Below, piece after piece: positions 6,858 to 15,311 of a stretch of DNA of 33,998 nt. This stretch comes from Coriobacteriales bacterium (GTDB taxonomy: Bacteria; Actinomycetota; Coriobacteriia; Anaerosomatales; JACRBU01): positions 1 to 33,998 of the forward strand of contig JACRBU010000101.1 in assembly GCA_016213085.1 (NCBI GenBank), given 5' to 3'. Every line of letters begins with the position of its first letter. Positions within the stretch are counted from its first letter, which is position 1. The translations under genes were made by a program, and so were the position numbers. The notes beneath the pieces are model-generated. The model did no database searches. It had not been told where the DNA came from and was given only the letters and a program-made list of their open reading frames with translations.

Positions 6858-6902
6858 TGACGCATCCTGCCTTCTGCGTCGCCTCACGGAGAGGGGTCCC
6901 GA

Positions 6903-9900
6903 GTGAGATCCATCAAGTTGGCCCTGGCTGCATGCCTGGGCCTAGCCTTAGCGATGCCATCGGCGGTTCCCGCCGCCACCGCATCGCAGCCGAGGGAGGC
7001 CGTCCGCGGGTCGCACGCCACCTCACGCCGCGCTCCATACAGCGATCTCGCTCGAAAGCGCGACGAGCTCCGCGCCAAGTACCGGCGCACGAAGCCGTCT
7101 CGCCAGTCCCCGCTCATGCCGAAGGACTACGCCGTCGAGCGTCTCGACAAGTGGGTCGTCGAGGTCGCCGAGGGAGAGCGTGCCTCGGCACAGCGCGCTG
7201 TCGCGGCCGTCGGCGGCGACGTGCTTCGCGTCGCTCGTCGCAGCGATCGGATGCTCGTGTCGCTACCCGGTGGCACAGAGCAGCTCGCGGCCTCTCGGCT
7301 GAAGTCGACCGACGCCGTCCTGGACGTGCGCCGCGCCGCGCTCGTTCGCGCGAGCGAGACCCGTTCTGATTCTGTAGGCCGCTCAGGCGTGTCTGCCAGC
7401 GCGGCGCTGACGAGCGATCCGGCGCTGCCGAGGCAGTGGGGCCTCGATCGCATCGGCATGAACTCGGTGTGGCCGATCGAGATAGGCTCGAGCGAGGTCA
7501 CGGTCGCCGTGATCGACACCGGTGTCGACCTGACGCACCCGGATCTGATCGACAACATAGATACCGACAACGACTTCGACTTCGTCAACAACGACACCTC
7601 CGCCCGCGACGACCACGGGCACGGAACGCACGTCGCGGGAACGGTCGCCGCGGCGACCAACGACATCGACGGCGTCGGCGTTGCGCCGGGATGCACGATC
7701 CTCCCCGTGAAGGTCCTCGATTCTCGAGGACGGGGGAGCGATTTCGATGTCGCCGAAGGCATCGTGTGGGCCACCGATCACGGGGCGAGCGTCATCAGCA
7801 TGAGCCTCGGGACCTGGGCCCCTACGCAGGCGCTCGTCGATGCGGTCGAATACGCACAGGCCCGCGACGTGGTGATCGTGGCCGCCGCAGGTAACAGCGG
7901 TTGGTACATGTACGACGATGGCGCGGCGAGTATCGAGTACCCCGGCGCGTTGCCGGGCGTCCTGACGGTGGGGGCCTCCACGCTCAACGACACCGTCGTA
8001 AGTTGGTCGTCAAAGGGACCAGAGCTCGACCTCGTGGCGCCGGGATGCGGCATCCTGTCGAGCAGGCGCGGTGGCGGCATGATGGAGATGACGGGCACGT
8101 CGATGGCGACGCCGTTCGCCGCCGGGGCTGTCGCGCTCGTGCGCTCCGCACACCCCGAATACACCGCTCAGCAGGCCATGAGCGCGCTCACTACGACCGC
8201 CAAGGATGTCGGTCGTGCCGGGCGCGACATCGAGAGCGGCTACGGTCGGCTCAATGTCGCCGCTGCCCTCGGCCAGCCTGGCGGGACGGACAGCGAGCCG
8301 TCCGTCCCCACCGATGATGACATCCGCGGCGTGCCGCTTCCGGCCTCCACGACCACGGGGACCCTCGACATCGACCTCGACAGCGTGGACGTCTACCGTG
8401 TCCATCTCGCTGCCGGACAGAAGCTGAAGGCGAACCTGAGATCGGACCCTGGGACCTCGTACCGCGTGGCTCTCTTCGACCCGACCGTCAAGAGCGTCTA
8501 CTCCGGGTATCCGATCGAGAGCGACTGGTTTGACTACTACTACTACGACAGCTCCGCCTCGATGGAGTACACCGCCCCGCGCGAGGCGGACTTCTACCTT
8601 GCCGCCATCGCTTCACGGGGGAAGGGCGGCTACACGCTGACGTCTTCGGTGACCACGCCCACTCCGTCGGACAACGACTTCCCGGGTGTGCCCCTGACGT
8701 CCTCGCCGATGCGCGGGTCCGTTGACTCGCGTCGGGATGACTCCGACATGTACCGTGTCACGCTCCAGAAGGGCGACCGCCTCGCAGTGAAGCTGATCGG
8801 GCCCAAGCCCAAGCGCGGCGAGGTGTACTTCTACTGCGACCTGTATCCGATGGACGCCTGGTCCTGGTGGGACACCACCGAGGAAGCCGAGTGGTACTGG
8901 TACCCCGGACTGTCCGCCAAGTACGAGAGCTACTTCTCACAAGGATTCCAGTATGTCGCGCCGGAGACGGGCGAGTACTTCCTCAACGTCGGCTCCTACT
9001 GGGGCGCCGGGCCGTACGCGCTGGACTGGCGAATCCTCAACGACGCCGAAGACGACCAGATCCCTGGCATACGCTTGGGCTCGTCGCCGGCGACGGGGAC
9101 CCTGAATGCACCCTTCGACATGGACGACGTCTACAAGATCCACGCCGACGAGGGGCAGCGGATCAACGTCAAGATCCAGACCAAGGGCTGGATGGATTGC
9201 GAGGTCGGCTTGTACGGGGCCAATGCCACCGACATGGATAGCTGGTGGGTGGCCGGGGACTGGCAGATGTTCAGCTACGTCGTGCCAACGGACGGTGCCT
9301 ACTACGTAGACGTGTGGGCACCAGCGGGTTCCGGTTCGTACACCCTGACATGGTCGCTCACCGATCACGAGCCAGCTCGCGTGGAAGCATCCGTCGATAC
9401 CACGAGACCCGCGTACGGAAAGGTGCCGACCATCGACGTGAACCTCACAAGCCAGGAATCGACCGCCCCGGTGGCCGATCAGGTCGTCGCGCTGCAGGAG
9501 TGGTGGTGGGGCTGGGAGACCGTCGAGTCCGCGATGTCCGACTCGGCTGGCCACGTTCGGTTCAAGCCGGAGCTGACCTCGGCAACAGCGTTCCGCGTCG
9601 TGACGACCGACGGGTTCGACGAGGCGGAGATAGGTCCGGACTTCGCGGTGAAGCCCGGGGTGTTCCTGTCTCGCCCGGTCCCGTCGTCCACGGTGACCTC
9701 CGACAAGACCGTGAAGTGGTCGGGCGTCCTGAGGCCACGTCACTACAGGGGCGGCAAGACCGTGAAGCTCCTGTTCTCCAAGCTTGTCAACAACAAGTGG
9801 GAGTTCAGGAAGAGGGTAGTCGCCACGAACGTGGCGAACGTCGGCGCCAGTTCGGCCGGTTCGTCCATCGGTGCGATCAGCGGCACGCGCTACTCCGCTC

Positions 9901-10007
9901 CATACAAGATCCCGTCCCGCGGCAGGTGGCGCGTGGTCGCGATCACCTATGAGGACGAGGACCACCTCGCCGGGCAGTCGAGCGCGACGTACGTGACGGT
10001 GAAGTAG
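6903..10007 (+). CDS. Secreted subtilisin-like protease (S8) with PPC-like repeats and shared C-terminal module
   Basis: The protein is 1034 residues. GTG 6903 follows a GAGAGGGG ribosome site and starts a signal peptide (MRSIKLALAACLGL, Ala-rich cleavage near 26). Residues about 75-155 look like an I9-type propeptide. The catalytic domain spans about 170-455 with Asp205 in VAVIDTGVD, His240 in DDHGHGTHVAG, and Ser400 in GTSMATPFAAG; the oxyanion region AAAGNSG is present. All are intact, so it should be active. Three PPC-like beta domains follow (starting near 470, 590 and 717, each with a D-D/N-x-x-x-G-(V/I) opening). An Ig-like domain begins near 825 and the shared module occupies 919-1034 (LRPRHYRG, GRWRVVAI, final YVTVK). 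It is probably displayed at the cell surface for peptide scavenging or protein processing. It is transcribed after the ars operon but likely independently. Confidence 0.95.
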   Translation: MRSIKLALAACLGLALAMPSAVPAATASQPREAVRGSHATSRRAPYSDLARKRDELRAKYRRTKPSRQSPLMPKDYAVERLDKWVVEVAEGERASAQRAVAAVGGDVLRVARRSDRMLVSLPGGTEQLAASRLKSTDAVLDVRRAALVRASETRSDSVGRSGVSASAALTSDPALPRQWGLDRIGMNSVWPIEIGSSEVTVAVIDTGVDLTHPDLIDNIDTDNDFDFVNNDTSARDDHGHGTHVAGTVAAATNDIDGVGVAPGCTILPVKVLDSRGRGSDFDVAEGIVWATDHGASVISMSLGTWAPTQALVDAVEYAQARDVVIVAAAGNSGWYMYDDGAASIEYPGALPGVLTVGASTLNDTVVSWSSKGPELDLVAPGCGILSSRRGGGMMEMTGTSMATPFAAGAVALVRSAHPEYTAQQAMSALTTTAKDVGRAGRDIESGYGRLNVAAALGQPGGTDSEPSVPTDDDIRGVPLPASTTTGTLDIDLDSVDVYRVHLAAGQKLKANLRSDPGTSYRVALFDPTVKSVYSGYPIESDWFDYYYYDSSASMEYTAPREADFYLAAIASRGKGGYTLTSSVTTPTPSDNDFPGVPLTSSPMRGSVDSRRDDSDMYRVTLQKGDRLAVKLIGPKPKRGEVYFYCDLYPMDAWSWWDTTEEAEWYWYPGLSAKYESYFSQGFQYVAPETGEYFLNVGSYWGAGPYALDWRILNDAEDDQIPGIRLGSSPATGTLNAPFDMDDVYKIHADEGQRINVKIQTKGWMDCEVGLYGANATDMDSWWVAGDWQMFSYVVPTDGAYYVDVWAPAGSGSYTLTWSLTDHEPARVEASVDTTRPAYGKVPTIDVNLTSQESTAPVADQVVALQEWWWGWETVESAMSDSAGHVRFKPELTSATAFRVVTTDGFDEAEIGPDFAVKPGVFLSRPVPSSTVTSDKTVKWSGVLRPRHYRGGKTVKLLFSKLVNNKWEFRKRVVATNVANVGASSAGSSIGAISGTRYSAPYKIPSRGRWRVVAITYEDEDHLAGQSSATYVTVK

Positions 10008-10029
10008 CAGGTAGCCAGCTCCATGTGAA

Positions 10030-10057
10030 AGGGCCGGGCGCATCAGCGTCCGGCCCT
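10030..10057 (+). terminator. Hairpin terminator after the protease gene
   Basis: AGGGCCGG (10030-10037) pairs with CCGGCCCT (10050-10057), an 8-bp stem located 22 bases after the stop. The facing gene on the minus strand ends at 10089, so it may serve both directions. Confidence 0.65.
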
Positions 10058-10088
10058 CCTGCTGGGTTTGGCGCTGCCGCGTGTTCGC

Positions 10089-10379
10089 CTACAGCGCCTG
10101 CGCTCTGCTCTCGAGGAACTTCGCGAGGATGCTCGCCAAGTACGGCGCGAGGACGAACGTCATCCCGATGAGCAGCCACGGCGACTCGAAGAGCCGCATC
10201 GGCATGACGCGAGCCACCTCGATGATCTGCGTGTTGGACGTCGTGCCTTCAAGTGAGAGAAGGTTGCCGACGCTGGCCGAGATGGCCGCGCCGACCGGCA
10301 GAGTGCGCCAAGCGGTGAATGCCGCGACGAGGATGCAGGCGATTCCCGCCAGTTGCGATGTGTTCTTGAGCTTCCTCAC
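10089..10379 (-). CDS. Small hypothetical membrane protein
   Basis: A 96-residue protein with two predicted membrane spans, about residues 10-35 (LAGIACILVAAFTAW) and about 68-88 (WLLIGMTFVLAPYLASIL). The start is GTG with a strong GGAGGGG ribosome site 6 bases upstream, and GC-biased codon use supports a real gene. I do not recognise a family. It is convergent with the protease gene. Upstream at 10462-10477 is a perfect CRP-type palindrome, and no other gene start lies near that site, so this gene is its probable target. Confidence 0.7.
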   Translation of the reverse strand: MRKLKNTSQLAGIACILVAAFTAWRTLPVGAAISASVGNLLSLEGTTSNTQIIEVARVMPMRLFESPWLLIGMTFVLAPYLASILAKFLESRAQAL

Positions 10380-10461
10380 GGCGCCCCTCCGTGCGACGGT
10401 ATCTCCACTACGTCATATCGGAACCGCGGGCACCCCGCATGAGCACTGAGAACGGCCAGGT

Positions 10462-10477
10462 TGTGATGGCGGTCACA
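10462..10477. promoter_or_regulatory. Perfect CRP-type palindrome
   Basis: TGTGA-N6-TCACA matches the CRP half-site consensus in all ten bases. It lies 82 bases upstream of the start of the small membrane-protein gene on the minus strand, in the 199-base gene-free region 10380-10578. The rest of that region shows no other clear feature. The position suggests activation at a distance (class I-like). The regulator is not in the window. Confidence 0.55.
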
Positions 10478-10578
10478 GCGAACCGCGGAGGAATGTGGTA
10501 GCGCGCCGGCGCGGCGGGTGCGAGCCGAATCGGACTGTGCGCCAACGGCGTGCGCTAGGGCCGCGTCGGCGTCCCGAG

Positions 10579-10803
10579 TTACGGCCCGGGGGTCGGCGGC
10601 GTCGGCACCGTGCCGATCACGATCTTCACCGTCGAACCCGGTTTGACCGCAGTGCCGGGCGTGGGGCTCACCTCGATGACTTTGCCCTCGTTGGCCGGGG
10701 TGTCGTCGCGAGTCGAGACCTCGAACACGAGCCCGCGGTCCTCGATCTTCTTGCGGGCCGTGGCTTCCGTGTCGCCCATCACGTCCGGGACGCTCACGAG
10801 GAT
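10579..10803 (-). pseudogene. Fourth PASTA domain, cut off from the kinase by an in-frame TAG
   Basis: Reading on past the TAG at 10804-10806 in the same frame gives about 74 more residues up to TAA 10579-10581. They form a complete PASTA domain (SVPDVMGDTEATARKKIED near the start, then PTPGTAVKPGSTVKIVIG) and a short Pro/Thr tail. The register and linker length match the junctions between the first three PASTA domains exactly, so the kinase gene evidently once continued, or still continues, through this codon. Internal GTG 10797 lacks a convincing ribosome site, and a lone cytoplasmic PASTA domain would be unusual. Possible explanations are a recent point nonsense mutation, an assembly error, or stop-codon readthrough. 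Confidence 0.8.
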
Positions 10804-12426
10804 CTAGCCCTTCGACACGACGATCGTGACGGTCTTGCCCTTCACGATGAGGACGCCGGCCGGCGGATTCTGGGAGATGACGACACCCTTGCTCACGGTG
10901 TCCGAGAACTCGGTCGAGATGTCCACGCTGAATCCTGCGTCCTCGAGGATCGCCGTTGCGTTCGACTGGCCCTTGCCCTCGACGTTCGGGACCTCGATGA
11001 GCTGCTGCCCCTTCGAGACGGTCAGCGTGATGCTCGAGCCCTTCGGCTGACTGCTGCCGCCCTCGGGGTCCTGCGAGAGCACGGTGCCCTCAGGTTTGCC
11101 GCTGAACTCGCGTTTCGGCAACGTGAGGGCGAAGCCGGCGTCCTGCAGGATCTGCGCGGCCTCGCTGTCGGTCTTGCCGACGACGTCTGGGACTTCGACC
11201 TTCTCGACGCCCCGGCTGATGACGAGGTTCACCTTCGCGCCCGATTCGACCTGCGTACCCGGGGTGGGGTCTTGCTCGAGTACACGCCCTGCCTCGACGT
11301 TCGCGTCGAACTGCGATCTCGTGGTTCCGATCGCCAAGCCCTCTGCCTTCAGCGCGTCGGCGGCCTGGGCGACGGTCTTACCCCTGAGGTTGGGCACGGA
11401 GATCGAGGGCTCGAAGGCGCCCATGGCCCACGCAGCCGCCAGGCCTCCTGCGAGCAGCGCGAGAACGAGCAGCGTCCAAAGCCACCAGCGGCTCTTCTTC
11501 TTCGGCGGTGCTTGGCGCGCGGCACCGCGGCCGGTTGGAGCGGTGGGCACCGCTGTCATGACCGCCGTCTGGTCCATCTTCGGCACCGTGGCCGCGACGG
11601 GGCGTCCGGCGCTCACGGCGAGCAGGTCGCGGCGCATGGAGTCGGCCGACGCGTAGCGTTGCGCGGGGTCCTTCGCCATCGCTTTGAGGATCACCGTCTC
11701 GAGCGCCACGGGGATGGCGGGGCTCAACTTGCGTGGCGGTACCGGCTGCTCGTTGACCTGCTTGAGAGCTACGGCGACCGGCGTGTCCGCGTCGAACGGC
11801 ATCTTGCCGGTGGCGGCTTCGTAGAGCGAGACGCCGAGCGAGTAGATGTCGCTCGCGGGCGTGAGTTGCTTGCCCTGAGCCTGCTCGGGCGACACGTAGT
11901 GTGCCGTGCCGAGCACCGAGCCGGTCTGCGTCATCGTGGTGTTGCCCGCACGGGCGATGCCGAAGTCCATGACCTTCACCGTGCCGTCGGGCTGCACCAT
12001 GATGTTGTGCGGCTTGACGTCGCGGTGGATGACATCGGCGCGGTGCGCGACTTCGAGCGCGGAAGCGACCTGGGCGCCGATGTCGGCGACCCTTGTGGGG
12101 GCGAGCGGGCCCTCGGCGGCGATGATGTCCTTCAGGTCCTTGCCGTCGACGAACTCCATGACGATGTAGTACGTGTCGCCGGTCTTGCCCCAGTCGTAGA
12201 TGCTGACGATGTTGGGGCTGGAGAGGTTCGCGGCAGCCTGTGCTTCCTGCCGAAAGCGGGCAGCGAACGTCGCGTCCGCGGCAAGCCGCGCATGCAGGAC
12301 CTTGACGGCCACGGTGCGCCCGAGGACATTGTCGACGCCCTTGTAGACGTCGGCCATTCCTCCGGCCCCGATCTTCTCGGTGACCCGATATCGTGAACCG
12401 TAGTCCTTCTCGGTCACTGGCCTCAC
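10804..12426 (-). CDS. pknB: PknB-type Ser/Thr protein kinase with PASTA domains
   Basis: The 540-residue protein has an intracellular kinase domain at about 13-275: glycine loop IGAGGMADVYKG, Lys42 in VAVK, HRD at 134-136 and DFG at 154-156, all intact, with activation loop TMTQTGSVLGTAHYVSPEQ. A cytoplasmic linker leads to a membrane span at about 314-335 (WWLWTLLVLALLAGG). Outside are three PASTA domains at about 341-410, 411-478 and 479-540 (SVPNLRG, EVPDVVG, EVPNVEG). The family senses muropeptides or lipid II and controls wall growth and division. The start is GTG 12426. The gene ends at TAG 10804-10806, just before a fourth in-frame PASTA domain. It is last in the signalling cluster, 104 bases after the SEDS-PBP gene, and may have its own promoter at 12460-12465. 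Confidence 0.93.
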   Translation of the reverse strand: MRPVTEKDYGSRYRVTEKIGAGGMADVYKGVDNVLGRTVAVKVLHARLAADATFAARFRQEAQAAANLSSPNIVSIYDWGKTGDTYYIVMEFVDGKDLKDIIAAEGPLAPTRVADIGAQVASALEVAHRADVIHRDVKPHNIMVQPDGTVKVMDFGIARAGNTTMTQTGSVLGTAHYVSPEQAQGKQLTPASDIYSLGVSLYEAATGKMPFDADTPVAVALKQVNEQPVPPRKLSPAIPVALETVILKAMAKDPAQRYASADSMRRDLLAVSAGRPVAATVPKMDQTAVMTAVPTAPTGRGAARQAPPKKKSRWWLWTLLVLALLAGGLAAAWAMGAFEPSISVPNLRGKTVAQAADALKAEGLAIGTTRSQFDANVEAGRVLEQDPTPGTQVESGAKVNLVISRGVEKVEVPDVVGKTDSEAAQILQDAGFALTLPKREFSGKPEGTVLSQDPEGGSSQPKGSSITLTVSKGQQLIEVPNVEGKGQSNATAILEDAGFSVDISTEFSDTVSKGVVISQNPPAGVLIVKGKTVTIVVSKG

Positions 12427-12459
12427 TCGCTTCCCATGCTGCCCCTGCGGGGCTGGCCC

Positions 12460-12465
12460 ATTCTA
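12460..12465 (-). promoter_or_regulatory. Candidate -10 box upstream of pknB
   Basis: On the minus strand this reads GCTAGAATGGG, containing TAGAAT (five of six matches to TATAAT), 34 bases before the pknB start. The same string GCTAGAATGGG occurs upstream of the other kinase gene (19740-19745). A possible -35 TTGCGG (minus strand, 12485-12490) is 19 bases away. Confidence 0.4.
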
Positions 12466-12472
12466 GCGCGTT

Positions 12473-12494
12473 GGTTGCGGACTTCGCCGCAACC
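12473..12494 (-). terminator. Perfect 8-bp hairpin between the SEDS-PBP gene and pknB
   Basis: GGTTGCGG and CCGCAACC pair perfectly around a 6-base loop, 36 bases after the SEDS-PBP stop and just upstream of the candidate pknB -10 box. It may terminate or attenuate the upstream transcript. There is no T-run. Confidence 0.5.
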
Positions 12495-12530
12495 GTTCGC
12501 ACCCCAGACGCTCTCTTGTCGGCATCGGAC

Positions 12531-15302
12531 TCACCGTGCCTGCGCCTGTGAGGCGAGTGCCGCCTCGAGTACGGGCTTCGCGCGCGGGGCCGCTCGCCGT
12601 CCGCCGACCCCGCCCTGCTCGAGCATGATCGCCATGGCGACCGTGGGGTCCTCGGCGGGCGCGAACGCGATGAACCACGCATTCGTCTCGAGTCCCTTGC
12701 CGACTTCTGCGGTGCCGGTCTTGCCGCCGACCTCCACGCCGTCGATCTGCGCGGCGGCCCCCGAGCCGTTGCTTACGGTGTAGACCATCACGTCGCGCAC
12801 CTCCGCAGCGGTGGTCGGGTCGGTCGCGGTCGTCCACAGCCGAGGACGCGTCGTCGCGAGCGTTCGGCCCGCCGGGTCGGCGATCTTCTCGACGACGTGG
12901 GGGCGCATGACGCGGCCGTTGTTCGCGATGCCGGAGGCGACCTCGGCCATCTGAAGCACGGTGGACTGCGGTCCGGGCGGGCTCTCGTGCTCGCCGACGG
13001 GCTGTCCCACGCCCGCCCACGCGGTCTCCCACGTCGTCATCTCGGCGGGGTTCGGCATGAGCGACGTTCGCGCTGGCAGCTCGTAAGGGACGCGCTTGTT
13101 GAAGCCGAAGCCTTCGGCCTGAGAGACGAGCTTCTCGGCGCCGAGCTCGACCGCTGCCTGCGCAAAGACGGTGTTGACCGATCGCGCCGTGGCGTCCCTA
13201 AGCGAGATGCGGTCGTAGCTGCCACCTTCGAAGTTCGTCACGGGCGCGTTGCCGATCTCCATGCGTCCGGGCCCCCGGTACTCGCGTTCGAGGCTCGACG
13301 TCCCCGACCCGAGGACCCCCGTGAGCGTCACGACCTTGAAGGTCGAACCGGGAGGGTATCGCGCCGAGCGAGAGCGGTCCACAAGCGGGGCGGGGCCCGT
13401 GTCCGACGAGAGCTGCTCCCAACCCTCGTCCACGTTGTTCGGATCGAAGCCGGGGTTGGAAGCCGAGGCGAGCACGGCGCCGGTCTTGGGGTCGAGTACG
13501 ACGCATGCGCCCCGGTAGCCTTCGATCGAGTCGATCGCCGCCTGCTGCACGTCGTCGCGGATCGTCAGCACGACATCGTTGCCCTTCACCGGTCTGCCGA
13601 GCCACGCGTCCATCGCGTCGCCGACGCTGCGGAACTCCCGCCGGCCGGCGAGCGCGTCGTTCTCGGCGGCCTCGGTTCCCGCGCGCCCGTAGCGTGCCGA
13701 GTAGTAGCCGACGGTGTGCGAAGCGAACTCGCCTTCGGGGTAGCGGCGCTCGAATGAGTCGCCGCTCGGCACCGATTCGGCCAGGATCGTTCCGTCCGAC
13801 GTGAGGATCGAGCCGCGGTCCTGCCGAAGCTGGTCGGCGAGGTTCCGCGTGTTGTTGGGGTTGGCGGCCAGGGCCGGCGCCTGCACGACCTGCACGAACG
13901 TGAGGTTGACCACAAGCGCGGCGATCATGATCGACACCGCCTGCGCCGTCCGGACGAGTCGCCGCTTGAGGGCGAGCCGGCCGAGCACGCCTCCGTCGCC
14001 GAAGCCGCTCGTGCTCGTGAGCTGCATCGCGACGGCCTCTCCGGTGCCGTCGTCGCCGGCGCGCAGAAGCAGGCCGAGGATGATGAAGCTCGAGAGCAGC
14101 GAGGAGCCGCCGTAGCTCACGAAGGGGAGCGTCACGCCGGTGAGCGGGATCAGCCGTGTCACGCCGCCGACGATGACGAACGTCTGCAGGACGACCGCCG
14201 CCACGAGTCCCGCGGCGGTGAAGGCCGCCATGTCCGAACGCGCGCGCGAGGCGGTCGCGAGACCGCGAAGCGAGAAGACCAGGTAGCCGACGAGCAGCGC
14301 GGCAGCGCCAAGCAGCCCGATCTCCTCGCCGATCGCCGAGAAGATGAAGTCGGTCTCGACGAACGGGATGCGAGTCGGAAGCCCGCGCCCGATGCCGGCG
14401 CCGGTGAACCCTCCGGCGGCCAGCGAGAACAGCGATTGCACGAGCTGGTAGCCGCGTCCGGCGGCGTCTTCGAACGGGTGCAGCCAGATGTCGACGCGCA
14501 CCTTGACGTGGTCGAAGAGCCGCCAGGCGAGCGTCGCCCCGCCCGCGAACAGCAGGAGGCCGGTGGCCACGTATTCGGCGCGCCCCGTGGCGACGTAGAT
14601 CATCACGAGGAAGATGCCGAAGAGCAGCAGTGAGCTGCCCAGGTCGCGCTCGAAGACGAGCACGAACAGCGATGCCATCCACATGAGCAGCACGGGGCCG
14701 AGCGCCCGAGCTGGCGGCACCCAGACGCCGAGGACCCGCTTGGTCGACACGCTCAGCATCTCGCGCTTCTCGGCGAGGTACGCCGCGAGGAAGATGACGA
14801 TGAGGACCTTCGCGATCTCACCCGGCTGGAACGAGAACGGGCCGAGGTTCAGCCACAAGCGCGCACCGTTGATCTCGCGTCCGATGCCGGGAAGCACCGG
14901 CAGCACGAGCAGCGCGATGCTGAGGAGCATGATCGAGTATTTGTAGCGCGCGAGGGCTTCGAGCGAGCGCACGGCGATGAGCGTGACGACGAGCGCGGCC
15001 ACGCCGGCGAACAGCCAGACCACCTGGCTCGCGGCAAGTTCGGGGTCGAGCCGTGTCACGAACGCGAGGCCGATCCCGGACAGCGCGAACGTGATGGGCA
15101 GGAGGCCCGGGTCGGCAGCGGGCGCGAACACGCGGACCGCGAGGTGGGCGGCCGCGAACGCCGCGAGAAGCAGCAAGGGGACGATGAAGCTCGCCCAGGC
15201 CAGGGTCTCGCTTTGAGAGGCATCGACGAGCCCGAACGCGATGAGCACCGGCGGCGCCGCCGCCAGCAGGAGCGCGAGCTCGATGTTGCGCGGGTTGCGC
15301 AC
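12531..15302 (-). CDS. SEDS glycosyltransferase (FtsW/RodA type) fused to class B penicillin-binding protein
   Basis: One uninterrupted 923-residue frame. Residues about 1-425 form a polytopic SEDS domain with hallmarks FSFQPGEIAKVLIV, FERDLGSSLLLFG, FIFSAIGEEIGLLG and PFVSYGGSSLL. It should polymerise lipid II. After a linker, a new membrane segment near 460-480 leads to a class B PBP dimerisation region. The transpeptidase follows, with Ser653 in STFK, SVN at 708-710 and KTG at 861-863, all intact. It therefore should both polymerise and crosslink peptidoglycan. In most actinobacteria these are two adjacent genes (rodA-pbpA). The start is GTG 15302, and its ribosome site TAGGAG overlaps the stop of the phosphatase gene, implying coupling. 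No frameshift signs are seen. Confidence 0.95.
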   Translation of the reverse strand: MRNPRNIELALLLAAAPPVLIAFGLVDASQSETLAWASFIVPLLLLAAFAAAHLAVRVFAPAADPGLLPITFALSGIGLAFVTRLDPELAASQVVWLFAGVAALVVTLIAVRSLEALARYKYSIMLLSIALLVLPVLPGIGREINGARLWLNLGPFSFQPGEIAKVLIVIFLAAYLAEKREMLSVSTKRVLGVWVPPARALGPVLLMWMASLFVLVFERDLGSSLLLFGIFLVMIYVATGRAEYVATGLLLFAGGATLAWRLFDHVKVRVDIWLHPFEDAAGRGYQLVQSLFSLAAGGFTGAGIGRGLPTRIPFVETDFIFSAIGEEIGLLGAAALLVGYLVFSLRGLATASRARSDMAAFTAAGLVAAVVLQTFVIVGGVTRLIPLTGVTLPFVSYGGSSLLSSFIILGLLLRAGDDGTGEAVAMQLTSTSGFGDGGVLGRLALKRRLVRTAQAVSIMIAALVVNLTFVQVVQAPALAANPNNTRNLADQLRQDRGSILTSDGTILAESVPSGDSFERRYPEGEFASHTVGYYSARYGRAGTEAAENDALAGRREFRSVGDAMDAWLGRPVKGNDVVLTIRDDVQQAAIDSIEGYRGACVVLDPKTGAVLASASNPGFDPNNVDEGWEQLSSDTGPAPLVDRSRSARYPPGSTFKVVTLTGVLGSGTSSLEREYRGPGRMEIGNAPVTNFEGGSYDRISLRDATARSVNTVFAQAAVELGAEKLVSQAEGFGFNKRVPYELPARTSLMPNPAEMTTWETAWAGVGQPVGEHESPPGPQSTVLQMAEVASGIANNGRVMRPHVVEKIADPAGRTLATTRPRLWTTATDPTTAAEVRDVMVYTVSNGSGAAAQIDGVEVGGKTGTAEVGKGLETNAWFIAFAPAEDPTVAMAIMLEQGGVGGRRAAPRAKPVLEAALASQAQAR

Positions 15303-15311
15303 GGGCGGCTC

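Noticed and set aside
10804-10806. TAG as a pyrrolysine codon
   Set aside because: A single amber codon in a kinase PASTA linker is no evidence. No tRNA-Pyl or methylamine gene is in the window, and a nonsense mutation or assembly error is simpler.
10495-12396. 633-residue open frame on the plus strand
   Set aside because: It is opposite the PASTA kinase, which has full kinase motifs. The composition (His/Arg/Asp-rich) is that of an antisense frame.
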